A stretch of DNA of 64,000 nucleotides from contig NZ_JAPMLT010000001.1 of assembly GCF_026410385.1 (NCBI RefSeq), positions 124,001-188,000 of the forward strand. The letters are read 5' to 3'. Shown here piece after piece: positions 8,291-17,894 of the stretch (positions within the stretch are counted from its first letter, which is position 1; each line of letters opens with the position of its first letter). The notes under the pieces were generated by a model. That model made no database searches, was not told the DNA's origin, and saw nothing but the letters and a program-made list of their open reading frames with translations. Both the position numbers and the translations under genes were made by a program. Source of the stretch: Tumebacillus lacus (GTDB taxonomy: Bacteria; Bacillota; Bacilli; Tumebacillales; Tumebacillaceae).

Positions 8291-9247
8291 TCAGGCTTTT
8301 GTGAAGAGGTGGAGATAGTCGCCGTATCCTTCTTGTTCCAGCTCTTCTTTGGGAACAAAGCGGAGCGAGGCCGAATTGATGCAATAGCGCAGACCGTCCG
8401 GGCCCGGGCCGTCGTCAAACACATGGCCGAGGTGGGAGTCCGCCTCTTGACTTCGCACCTCGGTGCGGATCATGCCGTGGCTGGTGTCGATCTTTTCTTT
8501 GATAGTCGACTTTTGAATCGGCCGGGTAAAACTCGGCCAGCCGCAACCGGCGTCATATTTGTCCAGCGAAGAAAACAGCGGCTCGCCCGAGACGATGTCC
8601 ACGTAGATGCCTTCGCCTTCATGGTCCCAAAACTCGTTGCGGAACGGCGGCTCGGTGCCGTTTTCCTGTGTGACCGCGTACTGCATCGGCGTCAGGCGGC
8701 CGCGCAGTTCCTGCTCGTCCTTTTGCACCGACCAATGGCGCTCAAGAAACGCATCGCGGCCCGAGCCGTGTCTGTACATTTTATAGCGCATCGGGTTCTT
8801 TTTGTGGAAATCCTGATGATACTCTTCCGCCGGGTAGAACGGGCCGACGGGCACGATCGGGGTGACAATCGGCTTGTCAAAACGTCCGCTGGCAGCCAGT
8901 GCCCGCTTCGACTCTTCTGCGAGACGCGCCTGCTCCTCGCTGTGGGTAAAGATCGCCGTCCGGTAGGAGTACCCCCGGTCAAAAAACTGGCCGCCCTCGT
9001 CTGTCGGGTCGATCTGACGCCAAAACACATCGAGCAGTTTGGTGTAGGGGAACACGTCCGGGTCAAACGTGATCTGCACCGCTTCGGCGTGACCGGTGGT
9101 CTCCGAGCACACTTCTTCATAGGTCGGGTTTTCTTGATGGCCGCCGGTGTAGCCGGAGACGACTTTCAAAATGCCCGGTTGCTCTTCAAACGGGGTCACC
9201 ATGCACCAAAAACAGCCGCCGGCAAACGTTGCCACTTGTTCGCTCAT
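8291..9247 (-). CDS. msrAB: Bifunctional peptide methionine sulfoxide reductase MsrA-MsrB
   Basis: Fusion of 318 residues that repairs both stereoisomers of oxidised methionine. MsrA occupies residues about 1-160 with the GCFWC motif (catalytic C12, C15 nearby) and EEYHQDF. MsrB occupies about 175-315 with [16 protein letters not shown] and the catalytic C289 in [11 protein letters not shown]. The usual zinc CxxC pairs of MsrB are not seen. The start ATG has GGAGGTTG eight bases upstream. No signal peptide is present, so it acts in the cytoplasm. It is a single-gene unit with its own terminator. Confidence 0.95.
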   Translation of the reverse strand: MSEQVATFAGGCFWCMVTPFEEQPGILKVVSGYTGGHQENPTYEEVCSETTGHAEAVQITFDPDVFPYTKLLDVFWRQIDPTDEGGQFFDRGYSYRTAIFTHSEEQARLAEESKRALAASGRFDKPIVTPIVPVGPFYPAEEYHQDFHKKNPMRYKMYRHGSGRDAFLERHWSVQKDEQELRGRLTPMQYAVTQENGTEPPFRNEFWDHEGEGIYVDIVSGEPLFSSLDKYDAGCGWPSFTRPIQKSTIKEKIDTSHGMIRTEVRSQEADSHLGHVFDDGPGPDGLRYCINSASLRFVPKEELEQEGYGDYLHLFTKA

Positions 9248-9362
9248 CGAAACAACCTCCTTTTTCTCTACAAAAATCCAGATATAGTAAATGTAGCATA
9301 TCTCGGTCACACATGCGCGGGAAAATGCGACAAAATCTCTTCTGCAAGAGCGTCTCACACGA

Positions 9363-10907
9363 TCATTCCCAATACTTGCGGTCCAGACTCCGATACTGCA
9401 CCGCTTCCGCCAGATGATGCGCTTGGATCTCGGAACTGATCTCCAGATCGGCGATGGTGCGCGCCACTTTTAATATCCGCTCATAGGCGCGGGCTGACAA
9501 TCCCAGGAGATCGAACGCATCGCGCAGCAGAGCGGCGGCATCGGCGGAGAGTGAGCAGCAGTCGCGTGTGTCGGCGGGATTCATCCCTGCGTTGAGCGGA
9601 AAGGGGCGGCCGGGGAAGCGGGCGCGTTGGATCTCGCGGGCGAGCAGTACGCGCTGGCGGACCGTGGCGGATGTTTCGCCGTCGACCGGGCCGACCAGAT
9701 CTTCGTGTTTGACGCGAGGGACTTCGATGTGCAGGTCGAGCCGGTCGAGCAGCGGGCCGGAGATTTTGTGACGATAGCGGGAGATCTGAGCGGGGGAGCA
9801 AGTACAGGGTTTGAAATCGGAGCCAAAGTATCCGCAGGGGCAGGGGTTCATGGCCGCGACGAGGACGAAGCGGGAGGGGAACGTAAAGGCCGCCTGCGTG
9901 CGCGAGATCGTCACGCGGGCGTCTTCGAGCGGTTGACGCAACACTTCCAAGGCTCCTTTGCTAAACTCGGGGAGTTCGTCCAAAAACAGCACGCCGCCGT
10001 GGGCGAGCGAGACTTCACCAGGCTGTGGGATCGTGCCGCCGCCGATCAGCCCGCCGGCCGAGATCGTGTGATGCGGCGTGCGAAACGGCCGGGTGCGGAT
10101 CAGGCCGCCCAGATGCGCCCCTTTGCCGGAGACGCTGTACACCTGCGTCACCTCCAGCGACTCCTCCTCGGTCAGCGGCGGCAGGATCGTCGGGAGTCTC
10201 TTGGCCAGCATCGTTTTGCCGCTGCCCGGCGGACCGAGCAACAGCGCGTTGTGTCCGCCCGCTGCGGCGATCTCCAAGGCTCGTTTGACATGGTGTTGGC
10301 CTTTGATGTCGGCAAAATCCAGCGCTTCGCCAGCGTCCGAACTGCCTGACGCCGAATCGTCTCCGTAGCAGGGAGGCGCCATCGGCGCGATCACCCTCTC
10401 GCCGCTCAGGTGCAGGCAGGCGTCGCGCAAGGAGCGCACCGGGATAACTGTCAGTTGACTGACGACTGCAGCTTCCTGTGCATTTTCGGCTGGGACCAAG
10501 AGTGTGCGCAGTCCTTGTTCGCGCGCGGCGAATGCCATCGGCAACATCCCCCGCACCGGGCGGACTGTTCCGTCGAGAGCCAATTCTCCGACAGCTGCCG
10601 TCTCACGCAGCGCATGTTCGGGCAGCGTATCGGCGGCCAGGAGGATGCCGAGGGCGAGACACAAATCAAATCCGGAGCCTTCTTTTCTGACGTTTGCCGG
10701 GGCGAGATTGGCGGTGATCCGTTTCAGTGGAAACTCAAAACCGCTGTTGCGCACCGCCGCCCGCACGCGGTCTTTTGCTTCGCGAACCGAACTGTCAGGC
10801 AGTCCGACCAGATCAAAGCTCGGCAGCCCGTTCGCGAGGTCCAGTTCCACCTGAACGGCGATACCGTGCAGCCCGAGAAGTGCGATTCCGTACACATGTG
10901 CATACAT
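9363..10907 (-). CDS. comM: ComM/YifB family AAA+ Mg-chelatase-like ATPase
   Basis: Protein of 514 residues. The N-terminal ChlI-like domain ([32 protein letters not shown]) is followed by an AAA+ core with Walker A GPPGSGKT at residues 225-232, Walker [11 protein letters not shown], and a Cys-rich NPCPCGYFG segment with further Cys about 12 residues on, typical of this family. In naturally competent bacteria ComM is a helicase that supports branch migration of incoming DNA. In many Bacillales relatives this gene lies near sucCD-dprA, as here. The start is supported by AGGAGG seven bases upstream. Confidence 0.9.
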   Translation of the reverse strand: MYAHVYGIALLGLHGIAVQVELDLANGLPSFDLVGLPDSSVREAKDRVRAAVRNSGFEFPLKRITANLAPANVRKEGSGFDLCLALGILLAADTLPEHALRETAAVGELALDGTVRPVRGMLPMAFAAREQGLRTLLVPAENAQEAAVVSQLTVIPVRSLRDACLHLSGERVIAPMAPPCYGDDSASGSSDAGEALDFADIKGQHHVKRALEIAAAGGHNALLLGPPGSGKTMLAKRLPTILPPLTEEESLEVTQVYSVSGKGAHLGGLIRTRPFRTPHHTISAGGLIGGGTIPQPGEVSLAHGGVLFLDELPEFSKGALEVLRQPLEDARVTISRTQAAFTFPSRFVLVAAMNPCPCGYFGSDFKPCTCSPAQISRYRHKISGPLLDRLDLHIEVPRVKHEDLVGPVDGETSATVRQRVLLAREIQRARFPGRPFPLNAGMNPADTRDCCSLSADAAALLRDAFDLLGLSARAYERILKVARTIADLEISSEIQAHHLAEAVQYRSLDRKYWE

Positions 10908-11064
10908 AAAGAAACCTCCTGTGCTGAAGTAAAGTGTCGGGTTTTGCGAAAATTGTTTAAGACTTGATGGTTTTCGTGCGCATGTTCGTCAACTTTTGCA
11001 TACAATAAAGAGAGCGATTGGACCAAAATAAATTGTGACAATTCTTCGAACCGAGCTGAGCTAA

Positions 11065-11093
11065 TAGCATTACTGGAGATTTTGGCTTATAAT
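11065..11093 (+). promoter_or_regulatory. Possible promoter of the 43-residue zinc-ribbon gene
   Basis: A perfect TATAAT at 11088-11093 lies 45 bases before the TTG start. The -35 position at 17 bases (TAGCAT) is a poor match, so only the -10 is convincing. Confidence 0.35.
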
Positions 11094-11138
11094 GAAGAGA
11101 GTTAACAGAATGGAAACTGGGAGAAGGGGGTGAAAGGG

Positions 11139-11270
11139 TTGGAGTTTGTGTGCCTCGAGTGTGGTGGTTTTTTCGAGGGCGACGAAATCCGCCGTTCTAA
11201 GAACCGTTGCGAAACATGTGAAGATGTGAATCCTGACGAAGAACAAGGAGACCTTCATGGCAACCTCTAA
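11139..11270 (+). CDS. Zinc-ribbon micro-protein, 43 residues
   Basis: Very small protein with two CxxC pairs (C6, C9 and C24, C27 in CLECGG and CETCED) that would bind one zinc ion, then a strongly acidic tail. The TTG start has AAGGGGGTG six bases upstream; an in-frame GTG at 11130 inside that purine run is the alternative. A TATAAT lies upstream and a long hairpin follows the stop. Function unknown. A regulatory or protein-binding role is plausible for such a ribbon, but nothing nearby shows its partner. Confidence 0.65.
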   Translation: MEFVCLECGGFFEGDEIRRSKNRCETCEDVNPDEEQGDLHGNL

Positions 11271-11289
11271 TACGAGCGAGAGCCCATCG

Positions 11290-11337
11290 TAAACGCCCCC
11301 AAAGGCTAGCGGACGCGCTAGAATTTGGGGGCGTTTA
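11290..11337. terminator. Long palindrome, probable transcript end
   Basis: Perfect 14-base arms TAAACGCCCCCAAA (11290-11303) and its complement (11324-11337) enclose a second stem CTAGCG/CGCTAG (11306-11311, 11316-11321). It is very stable but is not followed by a T run on either strand. It lies 19 bases after the zinc-ribbon stop, so a terminator or 3-prime protecting hairpin is likely. Confidence 0.6.
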
Positions 11338-11407
11338 GTCATTGTCGCCTTGACGCACAATAAGAGCGAACCCCAACTCTCAACACAAAGAGGAGGAGAC
11401 ACCGCCA

Positions 11408-11620
11408 ATGATCCAAGTATCGCTCTATCCGGATAAGATGGAGAATGCGCGGGAAGCCCGATTGCTCGCACAGTTTGATCGAAGCGGCGAGGTGTACCGG
11501 GCGCAAATGTCTGAGGGGCAGTTCGAAGAGTTTTGCAAGGTTAACAATCTGATTCTCTATCGCGATCGTTTGAAAAACTACCAGGACGGCATGGTGTGGG
11601 GAGAGATCAGCGAAGTTTGA
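11408..11620 (+). CDS. Small protein of unknown function, 70 residues
   Basis: The ATG follows GAGGAGGAG at about nine bases, a good ribosome binding site. The product is charged, soluble, without Cys or membrane segment, and appears mixed alpha-beta. I do not recognise the family. The last 14 bases overlap the end of the convergent gene on the other strand. The preceding palindrome separates it from the zinc-ribbon gene. No clear promoter is visible beyond a TTGACG at about 11353 that lacks a matching -10. Confidence 0.6.
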   Translation: MIQVSLYPDKMENAREARLLAQFDRSGEVYRAQMSEGQFEEFCKVNNLILYRDRLKNYQDGMVWGEISEV

Positions 11621-12023
11621 TCCGGTTGTAGCCGGAGAACGTCTTTAATTGGTCGAGTAATTCTTGGTGCCATGCTTCGTCTTCCAGCGATTTGGCCACG
11701 TTGATCATGTCGAGCAAGGTGTCGACCTGCTCGGGCAGGACGCGGCGACCGCTGCGAATGCGCTCGTCATCGGGGTAGCGTTTGAGCACCGTGTCGATCT
11801 TCCCGTAGCCGACCACATCTTTGAGCGATGTGACTTTGACGCGGTCCGACTCGCAGTTGTGCGAGTGCATGATGTAATCAAACTCGACATCGGGGGCGAT
11901 GTGGCTTTTGTGGCAGGTGGGGCAGACGAGCATGGGCACGTCATGCACGAGCACTCCTCCTTCGGAGTAGATGCTGCGCATCATCGCAACCATCGTCAGT
12001 CCGCAGCAAAAGTCTTGGTTCAT
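11607..12023 (-). CDS. Zinc-ribbon protein, YgiT-like, unknown function
   Basis: Protein of 138 residues. The N-terminus holds C6, C7 and a second pair C34-P-T-C37 (LVCPTCHKS) preceded by VLVHDVPM, the spacing seen in YgiT-type zinc fingers found on antitoxins and small regulators. The rest (residues 45-138) is helical and charged and has no helix-turn-helix that I can recognise. The N-terminal pair is adjacent Cys rather than CxxC, which is odd. Its start lacks a strong GGAGG, though a G-rich run (GGGGGGGGAGC) lies just upstream. It converges on the 70-residue gene. No toxin partner is next to it. Confidence 0.6.
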   Translation of the reverse strand: MNQDFCCGLTMVAMMRSIYSEGGVLVHDVPMLVCPTCHKSHIAPDVEFDYIMHSHNCESDRVKVTSLKDVVGYGKIDTVLKRYPDDERIRSGRRVLPEQVDTLLDMINVAKSLEDEAWHQELLDQLKTFSGYNRIKLR

Positions 12024-12060
12024 CGAGCTCCCCCCCCTTTTTTCATCGTAAGCGTATCAC

Positions 12061-12089
12061 AAACCCCCTAGGTCACTAGTGGGGTTTTT
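12061..12089. terminator. Hairpin terminator, likely for the molybdopterin-fold gene
   Basis: AAACCCC plus CTAG pair with CTAG plus GGGGTTT around a four-base loop. The T run is better on the plus strand (five T), but the only gene reading toward it from nearby is on the minus strand, about 100 bases upstream. Confidence 0.55.
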
Positions 12090-12191
12090 CACATGTTCTG
12101 CAGGTGGAACCGCTCCCGAGTCAGGATGCCCTGCTCGTGGCGGATTCACACCTGTTTTACCATATGCCTGTGCGAAAAACAGGGTGCCAGC

Positions 12192-12647
12192 CTACAGTTC
12201 GGCAGGCGACACCATGTTTTTAAATCCGAACGTCGCTTCTTGCTCCGGTGCGGTGTGCTTAACGAACTCGATGCGGACCACCGATTTGACGTTGAGGCAG
12301 TCGCTCGAACCGTCCGGCACCAGCAGGCGCACGGGGAAGCCCTTTTTCAGCGGCTCTCCGTCCTGTTGGAACAACAGCAGAGCCTGTCCCAGATCGCCGA
12401 CGGGGACGGTCGCTTGAAATTCGTCGCTAGCGTGAAAAACGGCGTGCGTGCACTCCGTTAAGGGCTTACACATTTCGAGAAGCGAAGAAAGGGGAGTCGC
12501 AATTCCGGAAAACGTTGGTACAATAGGAGTTACATCCATGTGCGGTCCGAGCGCTCCATCCTGAAAATCTGCATAGTGCAGGTCGCGCTCGTCTGCTACC
12601 AGACCACGTACTTGCACGAGAAACAACCTCTTACGATCTTCTGTCAT
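12192..12647 (-). CDS. Small molybdopterin-binding (SUOX-fold) domain protein
   Basis: Protein of 151 residues. The C-terminal half reads like the end of the sulfite-oxidase molybdopterin domain: HASDEFQATVPVGDL, then LFQQDGEPLKKGFPVRLLVP and LNVKSVVRIEF. Cys are C60, C66 and C117; the usual catalytic Cys context of sulfite oxidase is not obvious, so it may bind but not catalyse, or use C66. No signal peptide or heme domain is present. The start has GAGGTGA eight bases upstream. It is divergent from an MFS gene with only 49 bases between starts. Physiological reaction unknown; a role with the nitrate reductase cofactor is only speculation. Confidence 0.6.
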   Translation of the reverse strand: MTEDRKRLFLVQVRGLVADERDLHYADFQDGALGPHMDVTPIVPTFSGIATPLSSLLEMCKPLTECTHAVFHASDEFQATVPVGDLGQALLLFQQDGEPLKKGFPVRLLVPDGSSDCLNVKSVVRIEFVKHTAPEQEATFGFKNMVSPAEL

Positions 12648-12654
12648 CTTTTGT

Positions 12655-12668
12655 TCACCTCAAGGTGA
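12655..12668. promoter_or_regulatory. Inverted repeat TCACCT-CA-AGGTGA between divergent starts
   Basis: Six-base perfect arms with a two-base centre lie in the 49-base gap between two divergent genes. It overlaps the ribosome binding site of the minus-strand gene, so it may be chance. Confidence 0.25.
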
Positions 12669-12696
12669 TTGTACCGCACAGAAAGAAGGAAAGTCT

Positions 12697-13908
12697 ATGC
12701 AACTTTGGAAACGCAACTTGTTTGTGCTGTGGTTTGCAAACTTTACCGTCATGGCAGGAATGAGTCTTGTCATGCCGTTTCTGCCCTTGTACATCCATGA
12801 ATTGGGCATCACCGATCCTGTCGAGTTGACCCGGTGGTCGGGGTTGGTGTTTTCCGCCACGTTTATGACGTCGGCGATCTTTGCGCCGATCTGGGGCGCG
12901 GTGTCAGACCGGACGGGGCGCAAGGTGATGCTCTTGCGCAGCGCGATCGGCATGTCGGTCGTCATGCTCCTGATGGGGTTTGCCACCTCCGTCGAGCACC
13001 TGTTCTTTCTGCGGCTCGCGATGGGCATCATCTCCGGGTTTATCCCGGCTGCCGTCGCGCTGCTCGCCGCCAATACGCCAAAGGAACATGTCGGCTATGC
13101 GCTCGGCACCTTGCAGACGGGCGCGGTGTCCGGTCAGATCATCGGCCCGTTGCTCGGCGGAGTGCTGGCGCATTTCATGAGCTTCCAGCACGTGTTTTGG
13201 GTCACATCGGGCCTGTTGCTGGTGGCTTCGGCCATCGTGTGGGTATACGTCAAAGAAAATTTCAAAAAGCCGGAGCCAAAGACTAAGGAGGAGCGGGTGA
13301 AAGTCTCGCCCTTTGCCAACCTGCGCCATCTCAAGGCGATCTGGCCGCTGTTTGTCTGCTCGTTTGGCATCACCTTCGCGATGATGATGGTCAATCCGCT
13401 GATGTCGGTCTACGTGGCCGAACTGGCGCCGACAGCCGAAAATATCGCCTTGTTTGCCGGTCTTGTCACCGCTTCGACCGGGGTGGCGAACATCCTGTTC
13501 TCGCCGCGCTTTGGCAAGCTCGGCGACCGCATCGGATACAAGCGGGTGCTGCTCGCCGCGCTGCTTGGCGGATCGCTGATGTATCTGCCGCAAGCGTTCG
13601 TCGCCACGCCATGGCAACTGGTGGCTTGTGCGTTCGGCTTTGGCATCTGCGTCGGCGGTCTCCTGCCTCAGGTCAATTCGTTGCTGCGGTCGCTGGCCCC
13701 GCAAGAGGTGCAAGGGCGCGTCTTTGGATACAACACCTCCGCGATGTTTATCGGCAACATGGCGGGGCCGAACGTCGGCGGCTTTGTGGCGGGGGCGTTC
13801 GGGCTGCACTACATCTTCTTTGTCTCCTCGGCGATCCTGTTCCTGAACGCGATCTGGCTCAAGTTTGCCGTGCCCGGACAGAAGCCCTTGTCAGAAACAG
13901 AAAAATAG
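12697..13908 (+). CDS. MFS multidrug exporter, DHA1 type
   Basis: Protein of 403 residues with 12 predicted helices. The motif A loop between helices 2 and 3 is clear (GAVSDRTGRKVMLLRS), and the drug-antiporter motif C appears in helix 5 (GQIIGPLLGGVL). A second motif-A-like loop follows helix 8 (GKLGDRIGYKRVLL). These place it near the Bacillus MdtG/YkuC-like exporters. The start ATG has AGAAGGAAAG close upstream. Exported compound unknown. The lipoprotein gene follows after 52 bases and may be cotranscribed. Confidence 0.85.
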   Translation: MQLWKRNLFVLWFANFTVMAGMSLVMPFLPLYIHELGITDPVELTRWSGLVFSATFMTSAIFAPIWGAVSDRTGRKVMLLRSAIGMSVVMLLMGFATSVEHLFFLRLAMGIISGFIPAAVALLAANTPKEHVGYALGTLQTGAVSGQIIGPLLGGVLAHFMSFQHVFWVTSGLLLVASAIVWVYVKENFKKPEPKTKEERVKVSPFANLRHLKAIWPLFVCSFGITFAMMMVNPLMSVYVAELAPTAENIALFAGLVTASTGVANILFSPRFGKLGDRIGYKRVLLAALLGGSLMYLPQAFVATPWQLVACAFGFGICVGGLLPQVNSLLRSLAPQEVQGRVFGYNTSAMFIGNMAGPNVGGFVAGAFGLHYIFFVSSAILFLNAIWLKFAVPGQKPLSETEK

Positions 13909-13960
13909 GAAATGCTATATAGAAGAGGCAATTGATAGACCAGAGAACGGAGGAACTACC

Positions 13961-14419
13961 TTGCGCCAGAACAAACAACGGATGAGAGGCGTATGGACGG
14001 CGGCTTTGCTAGGAGCCGCGCTGCTGACGGTCGGGTGCGGTCCGCAACAGACGCCGGGGACACAGCCGGGCAGCGGCAATGAGCAGAGTGCTGTCCAGTC
14101 GTTTGACGATCTCGCCAACACCGATAAATTGGTGCTGACGACCAAGGCGGACACCGATCTGCCGCACACGTGGACGTACACCGGGGAAGACGCGAGAACC
14201 CGCGTGGTCAAACTGATCCCGGTGCTCCAGCAAGGCAAGGAAATGACGGTCGACAAAGCACCGTCCGGGGTACCGTACGTGCAGTTTATCTTCGACGTAA
14301 AAGGCGGGAAGGCGGTCCTCAACGTCTACACAGACCGCTTTGAGTTCAACAAAAAATGGTACGCGCTCGACAACGCGCCGGAAGCGACCTACGGGTCGGT
14401 CAACGAATTGCGCAAATAA
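13961..14419 (+). CDS. Predicted lipoprotein, unknown function
   Basis: Protein of 152 residues with a lipoprotein signal: basic start, hydrophobic WTAALLGAALLTVG, and lipobox Cys at residue 26. A Gly/Gln/Pro-rich linker follows, then a compact domain (residues about 45-150) with no family I recognise. The TTG start is chosen because CGGAGG lies eight bases upstream; the next in-frame ATG, seven codons later, would shorten the basic region. It would sit on the outer face of the membrane. Terminated by a strong hairpin beginning at its stop. Confidence 0.75.
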   Translation: MRQNKQRMRGVWTAALLGAALLTVGCGPQQTPGTQPGSGNEQSAVQSFDDLANTDKLVLTTKADTDLPHTWTYTGEDARTRVVKLIPVLQQGKEMTVDKAPSGVPYVQFIFDVKGGKAVLNVYTDRFEFNKKWYALDNAPEATYGSVNELRK

Positions 14420-14476
14420 AACAGACACCCTTTTCACCGGACGTTTCAGCCGGGAGAGGGTGTCTGTTTGTTTACG
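14418..14476. terminator. Bidirectional terminator between lipoprotein and nitroreductase genes
   Basis: AAACAGACACCC at 14418-14429 pairs with GGGTGTCTGTTT at 14458-14469, with an inner CCGG/CCGG stem, flanked by A/T runs on both sides. It serves convergent genes. Confidence 0.85.
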
Positions 14477-14482
14477 GCAGTT

Positions 14483-14968
14483 TTACGGCAGTCGATGCAC
14501 TTTGGCCGAGATCTCCGTGCGCGGCTTCATTTCCGGCCATTCAGTCGGATAGCCGACCGGCAGGATCGCGATGATCTCATGAGCCGGACCGAGGCCGAGG
14601 ATCTCATGCACACGCGGACTCCACCCGATGGAAGCCCAGCCGGTGCCGACGCCTTCCGCATAGGCGGCCAGCAGGAAGTTTTGCACAAAGCAGGTCGCCG
14701 CTTGCAGATGCTCGTCGCGGTCGACGGTCGACTTGGCCGGCGTGGAGACGATCGCCAGCACGGTGGGAGCCCCGCCAAAGTCATTTTTGTGCGCGATCTG
14801 CTCCCGCGTCTGTGCCCCGAGAAAATGGATTTCCCAGGGCTCGGTCATCCGGTGGTTGGGCGCGTAAGAGGCCGTCTCTAACCACGAGAGGATCTTTTGC
14901 TCATCGACAGGGTCGGGCTTGAAACTTTTCACGTTGCGGCGTCCTGTAATCGCCTGAATTACATCCAT
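14483..14968 (-). CDS. Nitroreductase family protein
   Basis: FMN-dependent oxidoreductase family member of 161 residues, which is short (typical 180-220). Visible features are the N-terminal ITGRRNVKSFKPDPV, the FMN-contact ASYAPNHRMTEPWEIHFL, and the GVGTGWASIGW to ILPVGYP C-terminal part. It likely uses NAD(P)H on nitro or quinone compounds; physiological substrate unknown. GAGGGG lies about seven bases before the ATG. Single gene, convergent with the lipoprotein gene. Confidence 0.88.
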   Translation of the reverse strand: MDVIQAITGRRNVKSFKPDPVDEQKILSWLETASYAPNHRMTEPWEIHFLGAQTREQIAHKNDFGGAPTVLAIVSTPAKSTVDRDEHLQAATCFVQNFLLAAYAEGVGTGWASIGWSPRVHEILGLGPAHEIIAILPVGYPTEWPEMKPRTEISAKVHRLP

Positions 14969-15069
14969 TTTAAATTCCCCTCTCTTAACTTCGGCTTCTC
15001 TATTTTATATTGTATGCGATAATGAGATATTTTTGTATCCGAAATTTTGTCGAGATCGTGATTTTCGGT

Positions 15070-15098
15070 TTGTAATTTGCCAGTACTTCCATTATCCT
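15070..15098 (+). promoter_or_regulatory. Predicted promoter of the 79-residue protein gene
   Basis: TTGTAA at 15070-15075 and TATCCT at 15093-15098, each four of six to consensus, have a 17-base spacer and lie 40 bases before the start codon. Confidence 0.35.
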
Positions 15099-15138
15099 AG
15101 AACAGGATGACTTTGTTGGGGAAGGGAGGCAGAAACAG

Positions 15139-15378
15139 ATGGACAAGGCTGCCGTCCGCGAGATGGTGATCACCAAGGTCAAGGAAGAGCTCTATCTCGA
15201 TGAAAAATTTGTGGTCGCCACTCTGGAAGCGATGGAAAAAGAACTGGGCGACGAACTGTACGGCAAAGACACGATCGCTGAAGTGGTTGCCCGTATTTTG
15301 GACATCATGGATGACGAACAACCCGATTGGCAATCTGACAAGTCGGGCCTCACCGATAAACCGGTCAAGAAACTGTAG
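15139..15378 (+). CDS. Small acidic helical protein, unknown function, 79 residues
   Basis: The ATG follows AGGGAGG at about nine bases. The product is mostly helix with many acidic and basic residues (TKVKEELYLDEKFVVATLEA) and ends in a lysine-rich tail. No Cys, no membrane helix, no family recognised. It is followed after 64 bases by the 54-residue zinc-ribbon gene and then sucC, all in the same direction. Confidence 0.65.
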   Translation: MDKAAVREMVITKVKEELYLDEKFVVATLEAMEKELGDELYGKDTIAEVVARILDIMDDEQPDWQSDKSGLTDKPVKKL

Positions 15379-15442
15379 CATTCGCCGGGGAAGGAAGACG
15401 CATACTACCCCTATCTGCCATTACTGAAAAGGAGTGAGTGGA

Positions 15443-15607
15443 ATGGAAAACGAGTATGCTTTGACTTGCACGATGTGCGGACGTACCGATGAGGTGGAAG
15501 GCACAAACGTGGCACAGGTGACGGCTGCCAAGCACGGCGGCTCCGTCCACATCTGCGAAACTTGCAAGCGCAAGGTGCAGGTGGAGAGCGAAAATAAGTT
15601 CAAATAG
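15443..15607 (+). CDS. Zinc-ribbon micro-protein, 54 residues
   Basis: Two CxxC pairs, C9-x2-C12 in CTMCGRT and a second pair in HICETCKRK near residue 36, would bind one zinc ion, followed by a basic and acidic tail. AAGGAGTGAG lies about nine bases before the ATG. Small ribbon proteins like this are widespread in Bacillales but mostly uncharacterised. It lies just before sucC; the 123-base gap to sucC has no clear promoter. Confidence 0.7.
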   Translation: MENEYALTCTMCGRTDEVEGTNVAQVTAAKHGGSVHICETCKRKVQVESENKFK

Positions 15608-15730
15608 TCTTTCTTCTTTAAATCTGACAGATTTTCGACGAATGCAGCAGGGGAATGACGAACGAAGTCGAATTATCATTTTTGGTGTTGTACCATTTTT
15701 CACGTTCATAAGTAAGGAGGAAGCGGGAGA

Positions 15731-16888
<1,158 letters not shown>

Positions 16889-16909
16889 TCGGGTAAGGAG
16901 GTATTCCCA

Positions 16910-17812
16910 ATGTCGATTTTGATCAACAAAGACACAAAGGTCATGACCCAAGGCATGACGGGTAAAACGGGCCTTTTCCATACGCTGCAAGCTGTTGAAT
17001 ACGGCACCAACATGGTAGCAGGCGTTTCGCCGGGCAAAGGCGGCACGGTCGTCGAAGGCATTCCGGTGTTCAACACCGTTCTGGAAGCGAAAAACGCAAC
17101 CGGCGCCAACGTCTCCGTCATCTACGTCCCGCCGGGCGGCGCGGCTGACTCGATCATGGAAGCGGTCGACGCAGACCTCGATCTCGTCATCTGCATCACC
17201 GAGGGCATCCCGGTCCTCGACATGGTAAAAGTTCGCCGTTACATGGAAGGCAAGCGCACCCGCCTGATCGGTCCGAACTGCCCGGGCGTTATCACGCCGG
17301 GCGAGTGCAAGATCGGCATCATGCCGGGCTACATCCACACCCCGGGCCGCGTGGGCGTCGTCTCCCGTTCCGGTACCCTCACCTATGAGGCTGTTTACCA
17401 GCTGACCACGCTGAACATCGGTCAATCGACCGCTGTCGGCATCGGCGGCGACCCGGTTAACGGCACCAACTTCATCGACGTTTTGGAACTGTTCCAAAAC
17501 GACCCGGACACCGATGCGATCATCATGATCGGCGAAATCGGCGGCACCGCGGAAGAAGAAGCGGCTGAGTGGGTCAAGGCAAACTGCACCAAGCCGGTCG
17601 TCGGCTTCATCGCCGGCGCGACCGCACCGCCCGGCAAGCGCATGGGCCATGCCGGCGCGATCATCTCCGGCGGCAAAGGCACCGCAGCTGAGAAGTTCAA
17701 GGCGATGGAAGCAGCGGGCATCCGCGTCGCTCCGACCCCGTCCGACCTCGGCTCGACCATGTATGAGCTGCTCAAGGAAAAGGGCATTCTCGAAAAAGTG
17801 CTCGTGAAGTAG
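16910..17812 (+). CDS. sucD: Succinyl-CoA ligase alpha subunit
   Basis: Subunit of 300 residues that carries the phosphohistidine. H247 in [13 protein letters not shown] is the phosphorylated residue by comparison with known enzymes. The N-terminal CoA-binding Rossmann fold ([20 protein letters not shown]) and [10 protein letters not shown] are clear. TAAGGAGG lies eight bases upstream of the ATG. It forms an operon with sucC, and a terminator follows 19 bases after the stop. Confidence 0.98.
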   Translation: MSILINKDTKVMTQGMTGKTGLFHTLQAVEYGTNMVAGVSPGKGGTVVEGIPVFNTVLEAKNATGANVSVIYVPPGGAADSIMEAVDADLDLVICITEGIPVLDMVKVRRYMEGKRTRLIGPNCPGVITPGECKIGIMPGYIHTPGRVGVVSRSGTLTYEAVYQLTTLNIGQSTAVGIGGDPVNGTNFIDVLELFQNDPDTDAIIMIGEIGGTAEEEAAEWVKANCTKPVVGFIAGATAPPGKRMGHAGAIISGGKGTAAEKFKAMEAAGIRVAPTPSDLGSTMYELLKEKGILEKVLVK

Positions 17813-17831
17813 TGCGAGTTTCATACGCTTG

Positions 17832-17872
17832 AAAGAAAAGAGAGCTCCGGCATACGGAGGTCTCTTTTCTTT
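17832..17872 (+). terminator. Terminator of sucCD
   Basis: AAAGAAAAGAGA plus CTCCG pair with CGGAG plus TCTCTTTTCTTT (one opposed G-G in the stem), giving a T-rich 3-prime arm. It ends 22 bases before dprA. Confidence 0.8.
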
Positions 17873-17894
17873 ATCTCGGAGAGGGGGAACGGAT

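Noticed and set aside
12079-12461. Plus-strand frames opposite the molybdopterin-fold gene
   Set aside because: No ribosome binding site, overlap with a terminator, and the opposite strand carries recognisable SUOX-fold motifs.
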